Assembly: GCF_014193655.1 (NCBI RefSeq)
Contig: NZ_JACHZQ010000002.1
Coordinates: 310,001 to 374,000 of the forward strand
Length of the DNA: 64,000 nucleotides
Reading direction: 5' to 3'
Source: Rhizobium sp. BK313
GTDB taxonomy: Bacteria > Pseudomonadota > Alphaproteobacteria > Rhizobiales > Rhizobiaceae
Of this stretch, positions 53,717 to 63,674 are shown piece after piece. The position numbers and the translations under genes were made by a program. The number at the start of each line of letters is the position of its first letter. Within the stretch, counting starts at the first letter, position 1. A model generated the notes under the pieces. That model did not search any database, was not told where the DNA came from, and saw nothing but the letters and a program-made list of their open reading frames with translations.

Positions 53717-54766
53717 CTAGTGCGTGGCTGGCTCGAGGTACTGGCGCAGACTGGTATTTATCTGGTCGATAGCAGCCTCGGTGGAAGGCACATTGCGGAT
53801 CGCGTTCAATAGCACGAAGTCATGAATCGTGCCGTTATATCGAATCGCGGCGACGGTCACGCCGGCTTCCTTCAGTTTCCTTGCGTAAGCCTCGCCCTCG
53901 TCGCGCAGCGGATCGTTCTCGGCGGTGATGACGAGCGCCGGCGGCAGGCCTTTGAGTTGGTCAAGACTGGCGCGCAGCGGCGAGACATAGGGGTTGTCGC
54001 GGGTTTTGGCGTCGGGGGCATAGAGATCCCAACCATATTTCATGAATGCCCGTGCCAGGAAGCGGTCGTGTCCATACTCGCGGTAGGAACCGGTATCGAC
54101 GCTTGCATCGGTCGCCGGTATGAGAAGCGCCTGGAAGCTGATCTTCGGGCCTCCGCGATCCTTGGCCATAAGGGCGAGGGCTGCCGCCATGTTGCCGCCT
54201 ACCGAATTGCCCGCCACGGCGATCCGGTTGCCGTCCGCGCCGAGTTCGTCAGCGTGTGCCGCGACCCATTTCAGTACGGCATAGGACTGATCCAGCTGCG
54301 TGGGAAAACGCGCTTCGGGCAAGGAAGTATATTCGACGAACACGCCGACCTGGCCGGAGCCGACCACCAGGTCCCGCAGAAGGCGCTGGTGGTTTTGGAA
54401 GTTGCCTACGATCCAGACGCCGCCATGAATGAACAGCAGCACGCCGGGTTTGGCGCTGACGTGCTCAGGCTTCATAATGTAGATCTTCACCGTCTGACCA
54501 TCCTGGGTGATGGTCTGCTCGGTCGTGTTCACCCCCGACATGTCAACGGGGGTCATGTTCTGAAGGCCGGTCAGGATCTCCTGGGGTTTTGGCTGCGGCA
54601 GTTCCCAGAAGGGGCTCGGATCCTTGTTTATCTCGCCAAGGAACGAGCGGACCTGAGGGTCGATCCGAGGGTCGGTGGCGGCGGCCGGAGCCGCATGAAC
54701 GGGTTGAATCATAAGGCTTACTCCGAGGCTGAGGGTTGCGAGTGAGGACAAGAGTTTCACGGTCAT
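53717..54766 (-). CDS. Exported alpha/beta hydrolase (hormone-sensitive lipase type)
   Basis: Protein of 349 residues from the ATG at 54766; the earlier ATG at 54832 adds 22 residues before the signal peptide. Signal peptide 1-25 (ends V-H-A). The oxyanion motif H-G-G-V-W and nucleophile G-N-S-V-G-G mark a HSL-type esterase; Asp in E-N-D-P-L and His in I-H-D-F complete the triad. It follows the LuxR-type regulator gene on the same strand after 93 bases. The substrate is unknown. Confidence 0.88.
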   Translation of the reverse strand: MTVKLLSSLATLSLGVSLMIQPVHAAPAAATDPRIDPQVRSFLGEINKDPSPFWELPQPKPQEILTGLQNMTPVDMSGVNTTEQTITQDGQTVKIYIMKPEHVSAKPGVLLFIHGGVWIVGNFQNHQRLLRDLVVGSGQVGVFVEYTSLPEARFPTQLDQSYAVLKWVAAHADELGADGNRIAVAGNSVGGNMAAALALMAKDRGGPKISFQALLIPATDASVDTGSYREYGHDRFLARAFMKYGWDLYAPDAKTRDNPYVSPLRASLDQLKGLPPALVITAENDPLRDEGEAYARKLKEAGVTVAAIRYNGTIHDFVLLNAIRNVPSTEAAIDQINTSLRQYLEPATH

Positions 54767-54859
54767 TCTCTCCGAGAAGGTTGCACGCAACCGCACTGAT
54801 AGTCCGCAGGCTGGGACTGCCGCTTCTGTCAAATGACCAGTCCGATGACAGATCGGCGA

Positions 54860-57637
54860 TTAGTTCGCTGGATGGTCCGCACCGGCAAGAATGGAACGGA
54901 GTCGAGACCGCGATGTGACGCCGGTTTTCGAGAAGATCCGGTGCAGGTGGTAGCCGACAGTCCGGTGAGAGATATAAAGTCTCGCGCCGATCTCCTTGTT
55001 AGAAAGACCGTCGGCCGCGAGCTGCGCGATGTGAAGCTCCTGCGGGGTCAGCTTTTCCCACATGTACTCCTTTCGTCGCCGACTGGATTCGCCTGAAGCG
55101 CGCAGCTCCTCTCTCGCGCGGTCGCTCCATGGCGAAGCGTCGAGCGCATCGAAGATATCGCGGGCCTCTCGCAGCGGGGCCCTCGCATCGGCGGACCTGC
55201 GCTGGCGGCGCAACCACCCGCCGTAGGCGAGGAGAAGACGCCCGTGCAAGAACGGCCATTTCTTCGCGGTCGGCCCAAGGCCCTGTAAAAAGAATTGCTC
55301 GGCATCCGCAGGAGCAGCAAGGAGCGCCCTGCAATAATGCAGCATCGTCTCGACCCACGGCACCGGCCTTGGAGCCGAGATGCGCTCGACCTCGTCGACG
55401 ACACTATAGGCGGCCTCGGCATTGCCAGAAAAAACCGCGGCTTCCACGAAATCGGCGAGACCAAGGAACTCGATGCCGGTGTTAAACGCTGGATCGGCCG
55501 GCGCGAAAACACCTTTCAGCTGCTCGTAGGCTTGCCAATGCTGGCCTGCTCCGATGGCGGAAACGCCTCGTGCGATCTGCAGCAACACCCGCATGTAGTT
55601 GGCGCCGATAGACAGAAGGAGTCGGTCCGCTTGCGCGGCATACGCTTCCGACTGATCGAGATTGCCTTGCATTCCCGCAAGCTTGGCTTTCAGAATTGCC
55701 GCCCCGGCGATCCACAAAATCCCACCGGTCTCTTCGGCGAGTTGCCCCGATTCTTCGGCTTCCCTCATCGCGCCCGTCCAGTTGCCGGATTCCATCTCGG
55801 CCCATCCCTGGGCAAGAAGTACGCGCGCGAGTTCGCCGAGCCGCCCCTGCGCGCGTAGCGTTGCGCTGAACTGGGTAAGAAGGCTTGCGCCAAGATCGAA
55901 AGCCCCAATGACATTGGGGATGGTTCCGAGGATGCGGGCGGTCGCAGGATCGCTCCTGGCTATTTCAGAAAGCCCCTGGAGCTTGGTGCTCACGTCGTAT
56001 CCGCACCGAAGCGGTTCGACATAGGCCGATATTGCAATCAAGCGAGGGTCGGTCTCTGGCAATCCCAGCCGATTTGCCGCAACGAGAACCTTTTTCCGGA
56101 TTTCGTCGCTTGCGTTGCTCCACCAACAGCGTTGCGCGGCGCGCCAAAGGAGATTGATTGCCAAATCCTTGGCGTCGGCAGAGCGGGCCTGATCGGCAAA
56201 GCCTATCAAAGCGGAAACTTTCGCCGGATCCCCTACAGCAGGGGGCTGGCTGATCTCGCGGCACCAGCCAATCCGCACGGGCGCAATCTTGTCGGACTCG
56301 TCTATATCGGCCTGACGCAGCAGACGCTCCAGAAGTTCCGGCTGTCCGAGGTCAGCGGCGAGTTCGGCGGCGCGCAAAAGCCGGTCGCTTCTGGCCCTTG
56401 CCGTGCTGCTCAGTTGTGCTGCTTTCTCGAGAACCTCAATCGCCATGGCCACCGCACCTTTCCGCAGTGCCCGGGCCGCCATTCGATCGTATTCGCCCGC
56501 CAGTTCGTCGTCTGGTCCAATGGTCGCCGCCGCTCGATGCCATAGATGGCGATCCAGTTGATCATGAACAGTTGCCGCCAGCGCAGCATGGATCCTTTGT
56601 CGCGTTGCCAGATCGGCCGCCTGGTGCATCGCCGAACGCACAAGCGGGTGTCGAAACCGCAGCTCCGTTTCGTCAATCTCGATCAGCTTGACGGCGATCG
56701 CCGGCGCCAAGGCATCGACCCCCACCCGCTCGCCCAACACGGTTTCGCCGGCGGACAGGATTTCATGGAGCGATGTCCCGTCGCTTTCTGCCGCCACGAA
56801 CAGCAGCGTTCGGGTCGTAGCCGGAAGATCGGCCAGACGGTCTGAGAAGGCACGCTCCAAGCGCTCGGTCAGTGGAAGCCACCTTGTATCTCGAGCGTCC
56901 TGTGCCCGCTTGTCGCGAGGCAGCTCCAAAAGCGCCAGGGGGTTGCCGGAAGCCTCTTTGAGGAATCGGCTGCGCAGGTCGGCAGAAAGGCCTGGCGCAT
57001 GGGCGTCCAGCAGGCGCTCGGCATCGGCATCGGCAAGTCCCGATAGCCGGAGCCGCAGGGTGGAGGCATCCCCGAACGAACGGTCGAAGCCGTCGCGCAT
57101 CGCCACCAACAGAACGACGGGATCCGAACTCAATCTGCGCGAGACAAAGGCCAGAACGTCATAGGTTGCCTCGTCCAGCCACTGGGCATCGTCGGCTATA
57201 AGTAAGATAGGTTTGCGTGTCGCGCTTTCAGTGAGAAGAGACAAGGTCGCGAGTGCCACCAGAAAGAGATCGGGCGCGCCCATCTCATCGTCCATGCCGA
57301 AAGCTGCCAGTAAGGCAGATCGCTGCCGCGGGACCAAGCCTTTGGTCAGCTTCATCATCGGGCGTAATGCCTGCTCAAGTGCTGCGAACGGCAAATGAAC
57401 TTCGGCCGGGACGCCGGTCATACTCAAAACCGACATGCCGCGTACGCTGCCTCGGCGCTTGGCGGCTTCAAGGAGCGCAGATTTCCCAATCCCAGGTTCG
57501 CCGCTGATTACGACGGCCGATCCGCCTTGATCGATCCGCTCGATCAGATGATCGATCAGGGCAATGTCTTGTTCTCGGCCCTGTAAGTCGCGGGGCGCCG
57601 AGCCCGCGACACCCGCGCGCTGTTTCTCTAGGGGCAA
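54860..57637 (-). CDS. Large ATP-binding LuxR-family regulator (LAL)
   Basis: Protein of 925 residues. Residues 20-200 form an AAA ATPase-like domain with Walker A G-E-P-G-I-G-K-S and Walker B I-L-L-I-A-D-D-A-Q-W. A long helical TPR-like part follows. The last 60 residues are a LuxR HTH (L-T-P-Q-E-L-H-I-A-Q-L-A-A-D-G-L-S-N-K-E-I-G). LAL proteins are STAND-type activators. It probably controls the downstream hydrolase, by position only. Confidence 0.9.
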   Translation of the reverse strand: MPLEKQRAGVAGSAPRDLQGREQDIALIDHLIERIDQGGSAVVISGEPGIGKSALLEAAKRRGSVRGMSVLSMTGVPAEVHLPFAALEQALRPMMKLTKGLVPRQRSALLAAFGMDDEMGAPDLFLVALATLSLLTESATRKPILLIADDAQWLDEATYDVLAFVSRRLSSDPVVLLVAMRDGFDRSFGDASTLRLRLSGLADADAERLLDAHAPGLSADLRSRFLKEASGNPLALLELPRDKRAQDARDTRWLPLTERLERAFSDRLADLPATTRTLLFVAAESDGTSLHEILSAGETVLGERVGVDALAPAIAVKLIEIDETELRFRHPLVRSAMHQAADLATRQRIHAALAATVHDQLDRHLWHRAAATIGPDDELAGEYDRMAARALRKGAVAMAIEVLEKAAQLSSTARARSDRLLRAAELAADLGQPELLERLLRQADIDESDKIAPVRIGWCREISQPPAVGDPAKVSALIGFADQARSADAKDLAINLLWRAAQRCWWSNASDEIRKKVLVAANRLGLPETDPRLIAISAYVEPLRCGYDVSTKLQGLSEIARSDPATARILGTIPNVIGAFDLGASLLTQFSATLRAQGRLGELARVLLAQGWAEMESGNWTGAMREAEESGQLAEETGGILWIAGAAILKAKLAGMQGNLDQSEAYAAQADRLLLSIGANYMRVLLQIARGVSAIGAGQHWQAYEQLKGVFAPADPAFNTGIEFLGLADFVEAAVFSGNAEAAYSVVDEVERISAPRPVPWVETMLHYCRALLAAPADAEQFFLQGLGPTAKKWPFLHGRLLLAYGGWLRRQRRSADARAPLREARDIFDALDASPWSDRAREELRASGESSRRRKEYMWEKLTPQELHIAQLAADGLSNKEIGARLYISHRTVGYHLHRIFSKTGVTSRSRLRSILAGADHPAN

Positions 57638-57876
57638 GTGCTTCCTTTACGCACGCTTGGCCATCGCTTAACCATTGGTGACGCTTCACCGTTTCTATGA
57701 CCGCGTTGGACGCATGCGAACTAATTGACACCAAATTGGTGTTCTCAGTCAGTGGGACCAGGGACATAGTGCCCCCAGTTCACTCTGCCACCCACAAGCT
57801 GGTCCGTAAAGTTCGCTTTTGGTTGTCGCTTGACAGCAAACTGTGAGAATGCGGCTGTTCCAGCCAGGTTTGACAT

Positions 57877-57990
57877 TTAGGGACGAGAATCTCAGATCGG
57901 GCATGGTTCTTCCGAGCGCAATCAGGCGTTTTCCGGACTCCACACGAATAAGCGTCTCCAACGCTTGGCGGACGAGCGCCGCGGTATGGA
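57877..57990 (-). pseudogene. Remnant of a VapB-type antitoxin gene
   Basis: In a minus-strand frame the sequence reads A-L-V-R-Q-A-L-E-T-L-I-R-V-E-S-G-K-R-L-I, then A-L-G-R-T-M-P-D-L, close to the C-terminal half of VapB antitoxins (A-L-V-R-E-A-L-x-x-L-I-x-R-E-x-x-R-R-L-x-x-L-G-G). The N-terminal DNA-binding half is missing and no VapC toxin follows. The 379-base gap between the LAL and LysR genes holds nothing else recognisable. Confidence 0.45.
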
Positions 57991-58016
57991 AGGCCTGACG
58001 GAACCACACGAGAACG

Positions 58017-58886
58017 TCATTCCCATTCGTGTCCGGCCGCAAGCAGCCAGTCCCGAAGCATCTCGGCCTCGGGGGAAAGGCTCTTCGCCTGGATCAGCCA
58101 GTAAGCCTTGTCCGTATCCGAGGGCGTATCGAAGAGCGTTATCAGCGAGCCTCGCGCGATCTCGGTCGCTATCAGCGCCGTTGGGCAAAGGCCGATGCCC
58201 TGACCGCCGATCACCGAGCCGATCATCAGGTTGAAATCGGCAAAGATCGGGCCGGCCTTGGGCGCGGTGATGATGCCGACGGCGGAAAACCAGCGTGCCC
58301 ACGCCTCGGTCGTCTCGTCGTGCAGGAGTTCGGAAGCGAGTAGATCGCCTGGCGTTTTGAACGGACCGTGGCCGGCAAGGAACTCCGCCGAGCATGTCGG
58401 CCTCGTTTCGGCATTCAGCAGTTCAACCGCGCCGGTGTTCGGCCGCACGCCGTGGCAGATCAGGAGATCGGCGTTTGCAGCTTCCGGCGTCCTCGCCTCG
58501 AGCGCATAAAGAATGTTGATCCGAACGTTCGGAAAAGCTGTTCTGAATCTCGGCAGTTGCGGGATGAGCCATCGAGTGGCCACTGAGGGGATGCAGGCGA
58601 CGCTCACGGGCCGACGCTGCACCGCAAGCTTCAACTGTCCTGCGACAGCCTCGATATGCGTCAGGCCGTGCGTGACGGCCGCGCCGAATTCCCGGCCGGC
58701 GGCGGTCAGCGTCACGCCGCGCGGGTGCCGGACAAACAATCGCACATTAAGCCAAGTCTCCAGCGTCCGGACGTGCTGGCTGACGCCGGCTGGTGTCAGG
58801 GTCAGTTCCGTGGCTGCCCTGACAAAGCTTCCGTGGCGCGCAGCCGCCTCGAAGGCGCGCAGCGAGGCGAGAGGAAGATTGCTCAT
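58017..58886 (-). CDS. LysR-family regulator (GcvA-like)
   Basis: Protein of 289 residues. The winged helix at residues 4-62 has L-A-S-L-R-A-F-E-A-A-A-R and T-P-A-G-V-S-Q-H-V-R-T-L-E; the rest is a LysR substrate domain. Divergent from the DUF1989 gene, with a 144-base gap, which is the common LysR-target layout. Confidence 0.93.
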   Translation of the reverse strand: MSNLPLASLRAFEAAARHGSFVRAATELTLTPAGVSQHVRTLETWLNVRLFVRHPRGVTLTAAGREFGAAVTHGLTHIEAVAGQLKLAVQRRPVSVACIPSVATRWLIPQLPRFRTAFPNVRINILYALEARTPEAANADLLICHGVRPNTGAVELLNAETRPTCSAEFLAGHGPFKTPGDLLASELLHDETTEAWARWFSAVGIITAPKAGPIFADFNLMIGSVIGGQGIGLCPTALIATEIARGSLITLFDTPSDTDKAYWLIQAKSLSPEAEMLRDWLLAAGHEWE

Positions 58887-59030
58887 AAAGGATGACTAAG
58901 CGATACTTAGTCATAGGGCAAGAAGGTTCACGCTTGTCTGCCGCCGCCGCCCCGCTAAAAGTCTTCGGCAGTGATTGTTGAGGCCAAGCGGCGAAAGCCC
59001 GGCCTCTGCCAGCAAAGCGGGAAGACCAGA

Positions 59031-59888
59031 ATGCAGAAACCATCCATAGTGTCAGCTCCAGCCGATGCTGCCGAACGGCGGGCCAAGCCGCCGGTGGTGG
59101 TCTATCCGGTCGAAACGCTGCCTGCTGCCGACCTCGGCTTTCTGGACGCTGCACGACAGACGCTGACGAAGGTCAGCGAGGTCTTCGTGCCGCCGCGCGA
59201 GGCGCGCACCTTCCATGTTCCTCAGGGACATTTCTTCCGCATCGTCAGTGTGGACGGCCCACAGGTCGGCGATCTCAACCTCTGGAGCGCCGGCGATCTC
59301 TCCGAACGTTTCTTCAGCGGCAAGACGCGCGCCTTGCACGCCACCCATGTCGGGATCGGCGACCGGCTGTGGAGCACCTTGCCGCATCTAAAGCCCATGG
59401 CGACGATTACGCACGACACGCTCGGCTGGTACGGTTGGGACGAGGACGGTGCCGGCGTCCACGATGTCATCGGCACGCGCTGCGATCCCTATACCAACCG
59501 TCTGCTGAAGGGCGGCAACTATCATCACTGCTGCCATTCGAACCTGACGCGGGCCCTGGCTGCCGAGAGGAACATTCCACTCCAGGATGCCGAGATGCAT
59601 GTGCATGACGTGCTGAACGTCTTCATGTGCACCGGCTTCACCAAGGACACACATCAGTATTTCATGAAGGCCAGCCCCGTGCGGCCAGGGGATTTCATCG
59701 AGTTCTTCGCCGAGATCGACCTGCTAGGCGCGCTGTCGGCCTGCCCTGGAGGAGATTGTGGCATGACCCACTCCAGCGACACCGCCGCCTGCTATCCGCT
59801 GAAGGTCGAAGTATGGAAGGCGGATCCTGCGACGCTTGCGAACTGGACGCCGCCACAGAGTAATCCCTATCCACGAACACATGGTTAG
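59031..59888 (+). CDS. DUF1989 (urea carboxylase-associated) protein
   Basis: Protein of 285 residues from the ATG at 59031; the earlier frame start at 58971 adds 20 unlikely residues. DUF1989 pattern: G-D-L-N-L-W-S, H-x-x-x-G-D-R-L-W-S, N-Y-H-H-C-C-H-S-N and D-V-L-N-V-F-M-C-T-G-F. Conserved His and Cys residues suggest metal binding. Family members accompany urea or amine breakdown genes, but the reaction is not settled. Likely controlled by the divergent LysR protein. Confidence 0.88.
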   Translation: MQKPSIVSAPADAAERRAKPPVVVYPVETLPAADLGFLDAARQTLTKVSEVFVPPREARTFHVPQGHFFRIVSVDGPQVGDLNLWSAGDLSERFFSGKTRALHATHVGIGDRLWSTLPHLKPMATITHDTLGWYGWDEDGAGVHDVIGTRCDPYTNRLLKGGNYHHCCHSNLTRALAAERNIPLQDAEMHVHDVLNVFMCTGFTKDTHQYFMKASPVRPGDFIEFFAEIDLLGALSACPGGDCGMTHSSDTAACYPLKVEVWKADPATLANWTPPQSNPYPRTHG

Positions 59889-59984
59889 ACGGCGGTTAGG
59901 CTTCTCTTACAGTTTGCAGCTTTCGCTCAAAATACTGTGGCGAATTACCTCGCCGGCGTCGGAGGTGGCGTTTGACCAGCGTTG

Positions 59985-61649
59985 CTACGCTTCCTGATTG
60001 GGGACCTCGCCGTGGCCAAGAAGATGCGCCGAGGATCGCCAGGCGTGATGGACAATCCGGTCGAACCGCCGAGCAGTCTCGATCCGCGTTAAGGCATCTG
60101 CTGCAGTCAACTCGCCCGCTGCAACGGACGCAAGTGTCGCGGCGCGATAGTCGCGCTGCAGGTCGTCGAGTTCCCATGCCGCGCCTTCCATTTCCCTCAG
60201 AGCCCTGGCGGTCTCCGCTGAGACGTTCCAGCCGATAGGGGATGCTTTCGCGCTAAGGGCAGTTTCCGAGGTGATTGAGCCGCTAATTTCCTGTGCCGCT
60301 CGCATGGCCTTCCTGCACAGTTCGGTGAGACGAAGGTCATCACCGGCACCCGCTGGAGATCCTGGGAGAACCCCATCTGCCACGACCTCGGCCAGGCGTG
60401 AGGCGTGATCGAGCGCGTGTAATATGCTCGTCAGGTGCAGCCGCTCACCCTCCGTTTCCGGGGGCTGTTTCAATTCCGACAGGAAGTCTCGCACCTCTTC
60501 AAGTGTGGCGGCCGTTTCCGCGCCCTGTGCCGAGCGGCTGGCGCCATCCGAAAGTGCGGCTGAAACCGAGGCGGAGGTTGTTTCGAGGACAGTCGCGACG
60601 ACACGACGGGCGGTCTCAATGGCGATCACCGGACTGGCGAGTGCGCTCGCATCGAGCGCACGTTGAAGCGCTGTTTGCCTTGAGGGTAGAAGGCGCTCCA
60701 CAATACGAGTGAACCATTGCGTTGCGGGAAGCAGCACCGCAACGCCCACAACGTTATAGGCCGTGTGGTAGGCGGCAAGGAGCGTCATCCCGTCAATCGA
60801 CGAAGAAAGTGATTTCATCAGTGCTGCTGTGAACGGAAAGGCGGCGATCGCGATAAGCGCTGCGATCAGTTTGAAGAGTACATAGGCAAGCGCGAGGCGT
60901 TTGGCCGTCGTGCTGGCACCAATTGCAGCCAATGCGGAACTGGTCGCCGTCCCGATATTCTGGCCGATGATCAGTGCCGCACCCTGTTCCAGGTTTATTG
61001 CTCCCGCGAAGAAAGCTGAAATCGTCACTGCAATGGAAGCCGTCGAGGATTGCATAACCGCGGTCATCGCAAGGCCGACGATTATCAGGATCACGAGCCC
61101 AATCGATCCTTCTGTCCAACCCACTCCCGCCGTGCCAAGCACCGCGGGGAGGTCAGACGGATGCAGTGTCGCGGCAAGATCACCCATACCCTGTTGAAGG
61201 GTCGTCAGACCGTAGAGTACGAGCGAGAAGCCTGCGAGCGCGCCGCCCGCTGCCGCGATCCGGCCGCTCCCGAGTAGCTTGGCCAATGCTCCGATGAATA
61301 TCAACGGCAGCGCGTAGTTCGATAGTGAGATCCGCACGCCAATCAATGCCACCAGCCAACCCGTTCCCGTCGTGCCGACATTGGCGCCGAACACAAGGCC
61401 CAGTCCCTGCGGAAATGTCAGAAGACCAGCGCTGACGAGGCCGATTGTCGTCATCGTGACGGCGCTTGAGGACTGAACGAGGAGCGTGACGAGCGCGCCC
61501 CAGAAGGCGCCGGAGAGCGGTGTAGCCGCCGCTTTACCAAGGACGATTCGGAGGGCGGAACCGGCCATCGCCTTCAGGCCGTCAGTCATGACGGTCATAC
61601 CGAGAAGGAACAACCCAACCCCACCAAGAACGGCAATCGCTGTCGACAT
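59985..61649 (-). CDS. Na/Pi cotransporter family protein with PhoU-like C-terminus
   Basis: Protein of 554 residues. Two inverted Na/Pi cotransporter repeats (about 1-145 and 180-310) each carry a Q-S-S motif (L-V-Q-S-S-S-A and V-M-Q-S-S-T-A), with about nine membrane segments. The last 200 residues form a helical PhoU-like domain. It would move phosphate with sodium across the inner membrane or regulate phosphate balance. Inverted repeats lie just upstream. Confidence 0.9.
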   Translation of the reverse strand: MSTAIAVLGGVGLFLLGMTVMTDGLKAMAGSALRIVLGKAAATPLSGAFWGALVTLLVQSSSAVTMTTIGLVSAGLLTFPQGLGLVFGANVGTTGTGWLVALIGVRISLSNYALPLIFIGALAKLLGSGRIAAAGGALAGFSLVLYGLTTLQQGMGDLAATLHPSDLPAVLGTAGVGWTEGSIGLVILIIVGLAMTAVMQSSTASIAVTISAFFAGAINLEQGAALIIGQNIGTATSSALAAIGASTTAKRLALAYVLFKLIAALIAIAAFPFTAALMKSLSSSIDGMTLLAAYHTAYNVVGVAVLLPATQWFTRIVERLLPSRQTALQRALDASALASPVIAIETARRVVATVLETTSASVSAALSDGASRSAQGAETAATLEEVRDFLSELKQPPETEGERLHLTSILHALDHASRLAEVVADGVLPGSPAGAGDDLRLTELCRKAMRAAQEISGSITSETALSAKASPIGWNVSAETARALREMEGAAWELDDLQRDYRAATLASVAAGELTAADALTRIETARRFDRIVHHAWRSSAHLLGHGEVPNQEA

Positions 61650-61670
61650 GACGTCACCCCAGCCTGCGCT

Positions 61671-61710
61671 TAGGTTACAAACAGGTAATAGCCTAACCTA
61701 TAGGCGCCTA
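61671..61710. promoter_or_regulatory. Inverted repeats upstream of the Na/Pi cotransporter gene
   Basis: TAGGTTA (61671-61677) and TAACCTA (61694-61700) are inverted, and the perfect palindrome TAGGCGCCTA follows at 61701-61710. They begin 22 bases before the start codon. Candidate operator. No obvious PHO box was recognised. Confidence 0.3.
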
Positions 61711-61899
61711 TCAACGTATTGCTTGCATCACGAAAGCTAGGCAACAAGGATTTCGGCTGTTTGAAAGCGTGGAGAAAGACGCTTGTAGTCGCCGAGACAT
61801 AAGTTCCAAGCGCTTTAACCGCCAGATTTCATTGTATCGATCGATGGCCAAAGCCGAGTGACTGTAAACTTCGCTCAATTTCCTTGAGTGTGAAGCCAG

Positions 61900-62319
61900 T
61901 CACAAAACGGTTTCGAATAGAGGGATCAATGCCGCCCCGATTGCGCCAGGGGCGTCAATTATCTCCGCCACATCGAGCCTGGGAACGTCGCGCAAGGCGC
62001 CATGCCGAGGCAGGTTGTTAATTTCAGTCCGCTCGATAAGCATTCTTGCCAGTGAATGCGGCATTTCACCACCAAGGATGATCAAGGCCGGGTCACATAC
62101 CGCGCAAATCGCATTGATAGCGCGATTGTGCGCCGGTGTGACGCGGTCGAGCCATTCAGCAACGCCATCCCAATTCAACACGCTTTCGCTTTTGAGATCC
62201 CGCAAGGTCAAATCTGAGCGTCCCTTCGCGCGCAGATGTTCAAGCAGAAGACCAAGCGCAGGGCAGTCCTCGTAGTCATGATGGCCCTCATGCGACGGGG
62301 CTGGACGAGCACTTCCGGC
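61900..62319 (-). pseudogene. ROK-family protein, C-terminal fragment
   Basis: A frame of 139 residues, open from a stop at 62320-62322, with the ROK C-terminal pattern A-I-N-A-I-C-A-V-C-D-P-A-L-I-I-L-G-G-E and a closing G-A-I-G-A-A-L-I-P-L. ROK proteins have about 300-400 residues, so the N-terminal part (kinase phosphate loop or HTH) is missing. Only a TTG at 62211 could start it. It is probably the relic of a sugar regulator or kinase. Confidence 0.7.
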
Positions 62320-62402
62320 TTAGGTCGCGCGCAGCGATATGTAGTCATCGAGCAATAAATCTGAGGGGGCGTTAGAGTCTCCCTGATGAGAGGCTATTTC
62401 CC

Positions 62403-63368
62403 TCATTGTGCGGCCGCTTGAGCGGTTTCCAGCGAAGATCGCGAAAGTGACGCGATCCGGAAACCGTTCCTGCCCGCCGATTTCACCTCGTACAAGACAT
62501 GGTCCGCCTTCGCAAATATATCCTTGGGCGATTGGCCGGGTACGATTATGGCAGCGCCAACGGAGGTTGCAATCTGAATGTTTTTCGTTGGCGTAGAGAT
62601 CATCCAATTCATGCCATTTACGACACGCGTGGCGATCTTTGCGAGATCTTCAGCCGATGAACATGGATGGATGATGGCAAATTCATCCCCGCCGATGCGA
62701 GCGATCATGTCGGCGTCAGGTACGGCCTGCGAGAGTTTGCGACCAGCAACTTTGAGACAGTCGTCCCCGGCCTGATGTCCCAGGGCATCATTTACAGACT
62801 TAAAGCCATCGAGATCCGCCAAGAGTAGCGCCCTCGTCCTTTGGCTGTCGGCCCCACATATCTCGCTGAAGAAAGTTTCAAACCTTGTGCGAGAAGTCAG
62901 CTCGGTCAAGGTATCGCGCTCCGCCAGGCGACGCAGCTGCTCGACCATTGTCTTCTCGGCAGTGACATCCTGTTTCACCCCGAATATCCTGGCGGCCGTG
63001 CCATTCGCAAACTCTACGCAGGCGGTTATTTTAATCCAACGGCAGTTGCCTTTTGCGGTAATTATTTGAGCGTCCAGGGTGAAGCCTTCACCTGTACGTA
63101 TTGCCTTTTCCCGGACCTCGTTCAGAAGTTTACGGGTTTCTGGCGTATAGAGTTTGACGATTTCGTCCCGTGCCAATGGCGTCTGCGGAACAAGATCGAA
63201 GAATTCATAGACCGTATCCGTCCAACTGAGTGTCTGATCCGGCAGGCTGCACTCCCATACACCTATCCGAGCAGCCTTGAACGAGCGATCAAACAGCTCC
63301 CGCAAATGCATGAATTCCTGGGAGCCTATGGCGTGCGGCTGCGGTATGTCATTTACATTGCAAGGCAT
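62403..63368 (-). CDS. PAS-GGDEF diguanylate cyclase
   Basis: Protein of 321 residues. Residues 25-140 form a PAS/PAC sensor domain (A-R-I-G-V-W-E, F-G-V-K-Q-D-V-T). Residues 150-310 are a GGDEF domain with a canonical R-I-G-G-D-E-F active site, so it should make cyclic di-GMP. An R-x-x-D inhibitory site is not evident. There is no membrane segment. It would link a cytoplasmic signal to surface or motility changes. Confidence 0.93.
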   Translation of the reverse strand: MPCNVNDIPQPHAIGSQEFMHLRELFDRSFKAARIGVWECSLPDQTLSWTDTVYEFFDLVPQTPLARDEIVKLYTPETRKLLNEVREKAIRTGEGFTLDAQIITAKGNCRWIKITACVEFANGTAARIFGVKQDVTAEKTMVEQLRRLAERDTLTELTSRTRFETFFSEICGADSQRTRALLLADLDGFKSVNDALGHQAGDDCLKVAGRKLSQAVPDADMIARIGGDEFAIIHPCSSAEDLAKIATRVVNGMNWMISTPTKNIQIATSVGAAIIVPGQSPKDIFAKADHVLYEVKSAGRNGFRIASLSRSSLETAQAAAQ

Positions 63369-63674
63369 GAGACGCCCCCGCCAGCTGAATGAAATTGGTT
63401 GCCGGCTTCATCAAGATGCTCCGAATTGCATAAATTGCTTGCTTTCGGGTTTCCAAAAATACGGACGGCACGAATTTCGTTCAATCAAAAATGGCATTCT
63501 CAACCTGGTCTGAAAACGCAATCTGGAATCCGGCGGATCGTTGCGCCCGCACTTGGCAAGCCTTAAAAGATGCGCGCGCCTAACCATTTGAAATTACTGC
63601 AAGAGCTATCGGGAAGCAAAATGACAAGTTGTATCAACCTTCGAAGCAATTTCTGCAGATAGGCTGCCTAAAGA
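63369..63674. other. Non-coding region
   Basis: About 300 bases, more AT-rich than the flanks, between two minus-strand genes. It must contain the promoter of the diguanylate cyclase gene. Nothing else recognised. Confidence 0.4.

Noticed and set aside
53822-54745. Plus-strand frame of 307 codons opposite the alpha/beta hydrolase gene
   Set aside because: The opposite strand has a full catalytic triad and a signal peptide; this frame has no features.
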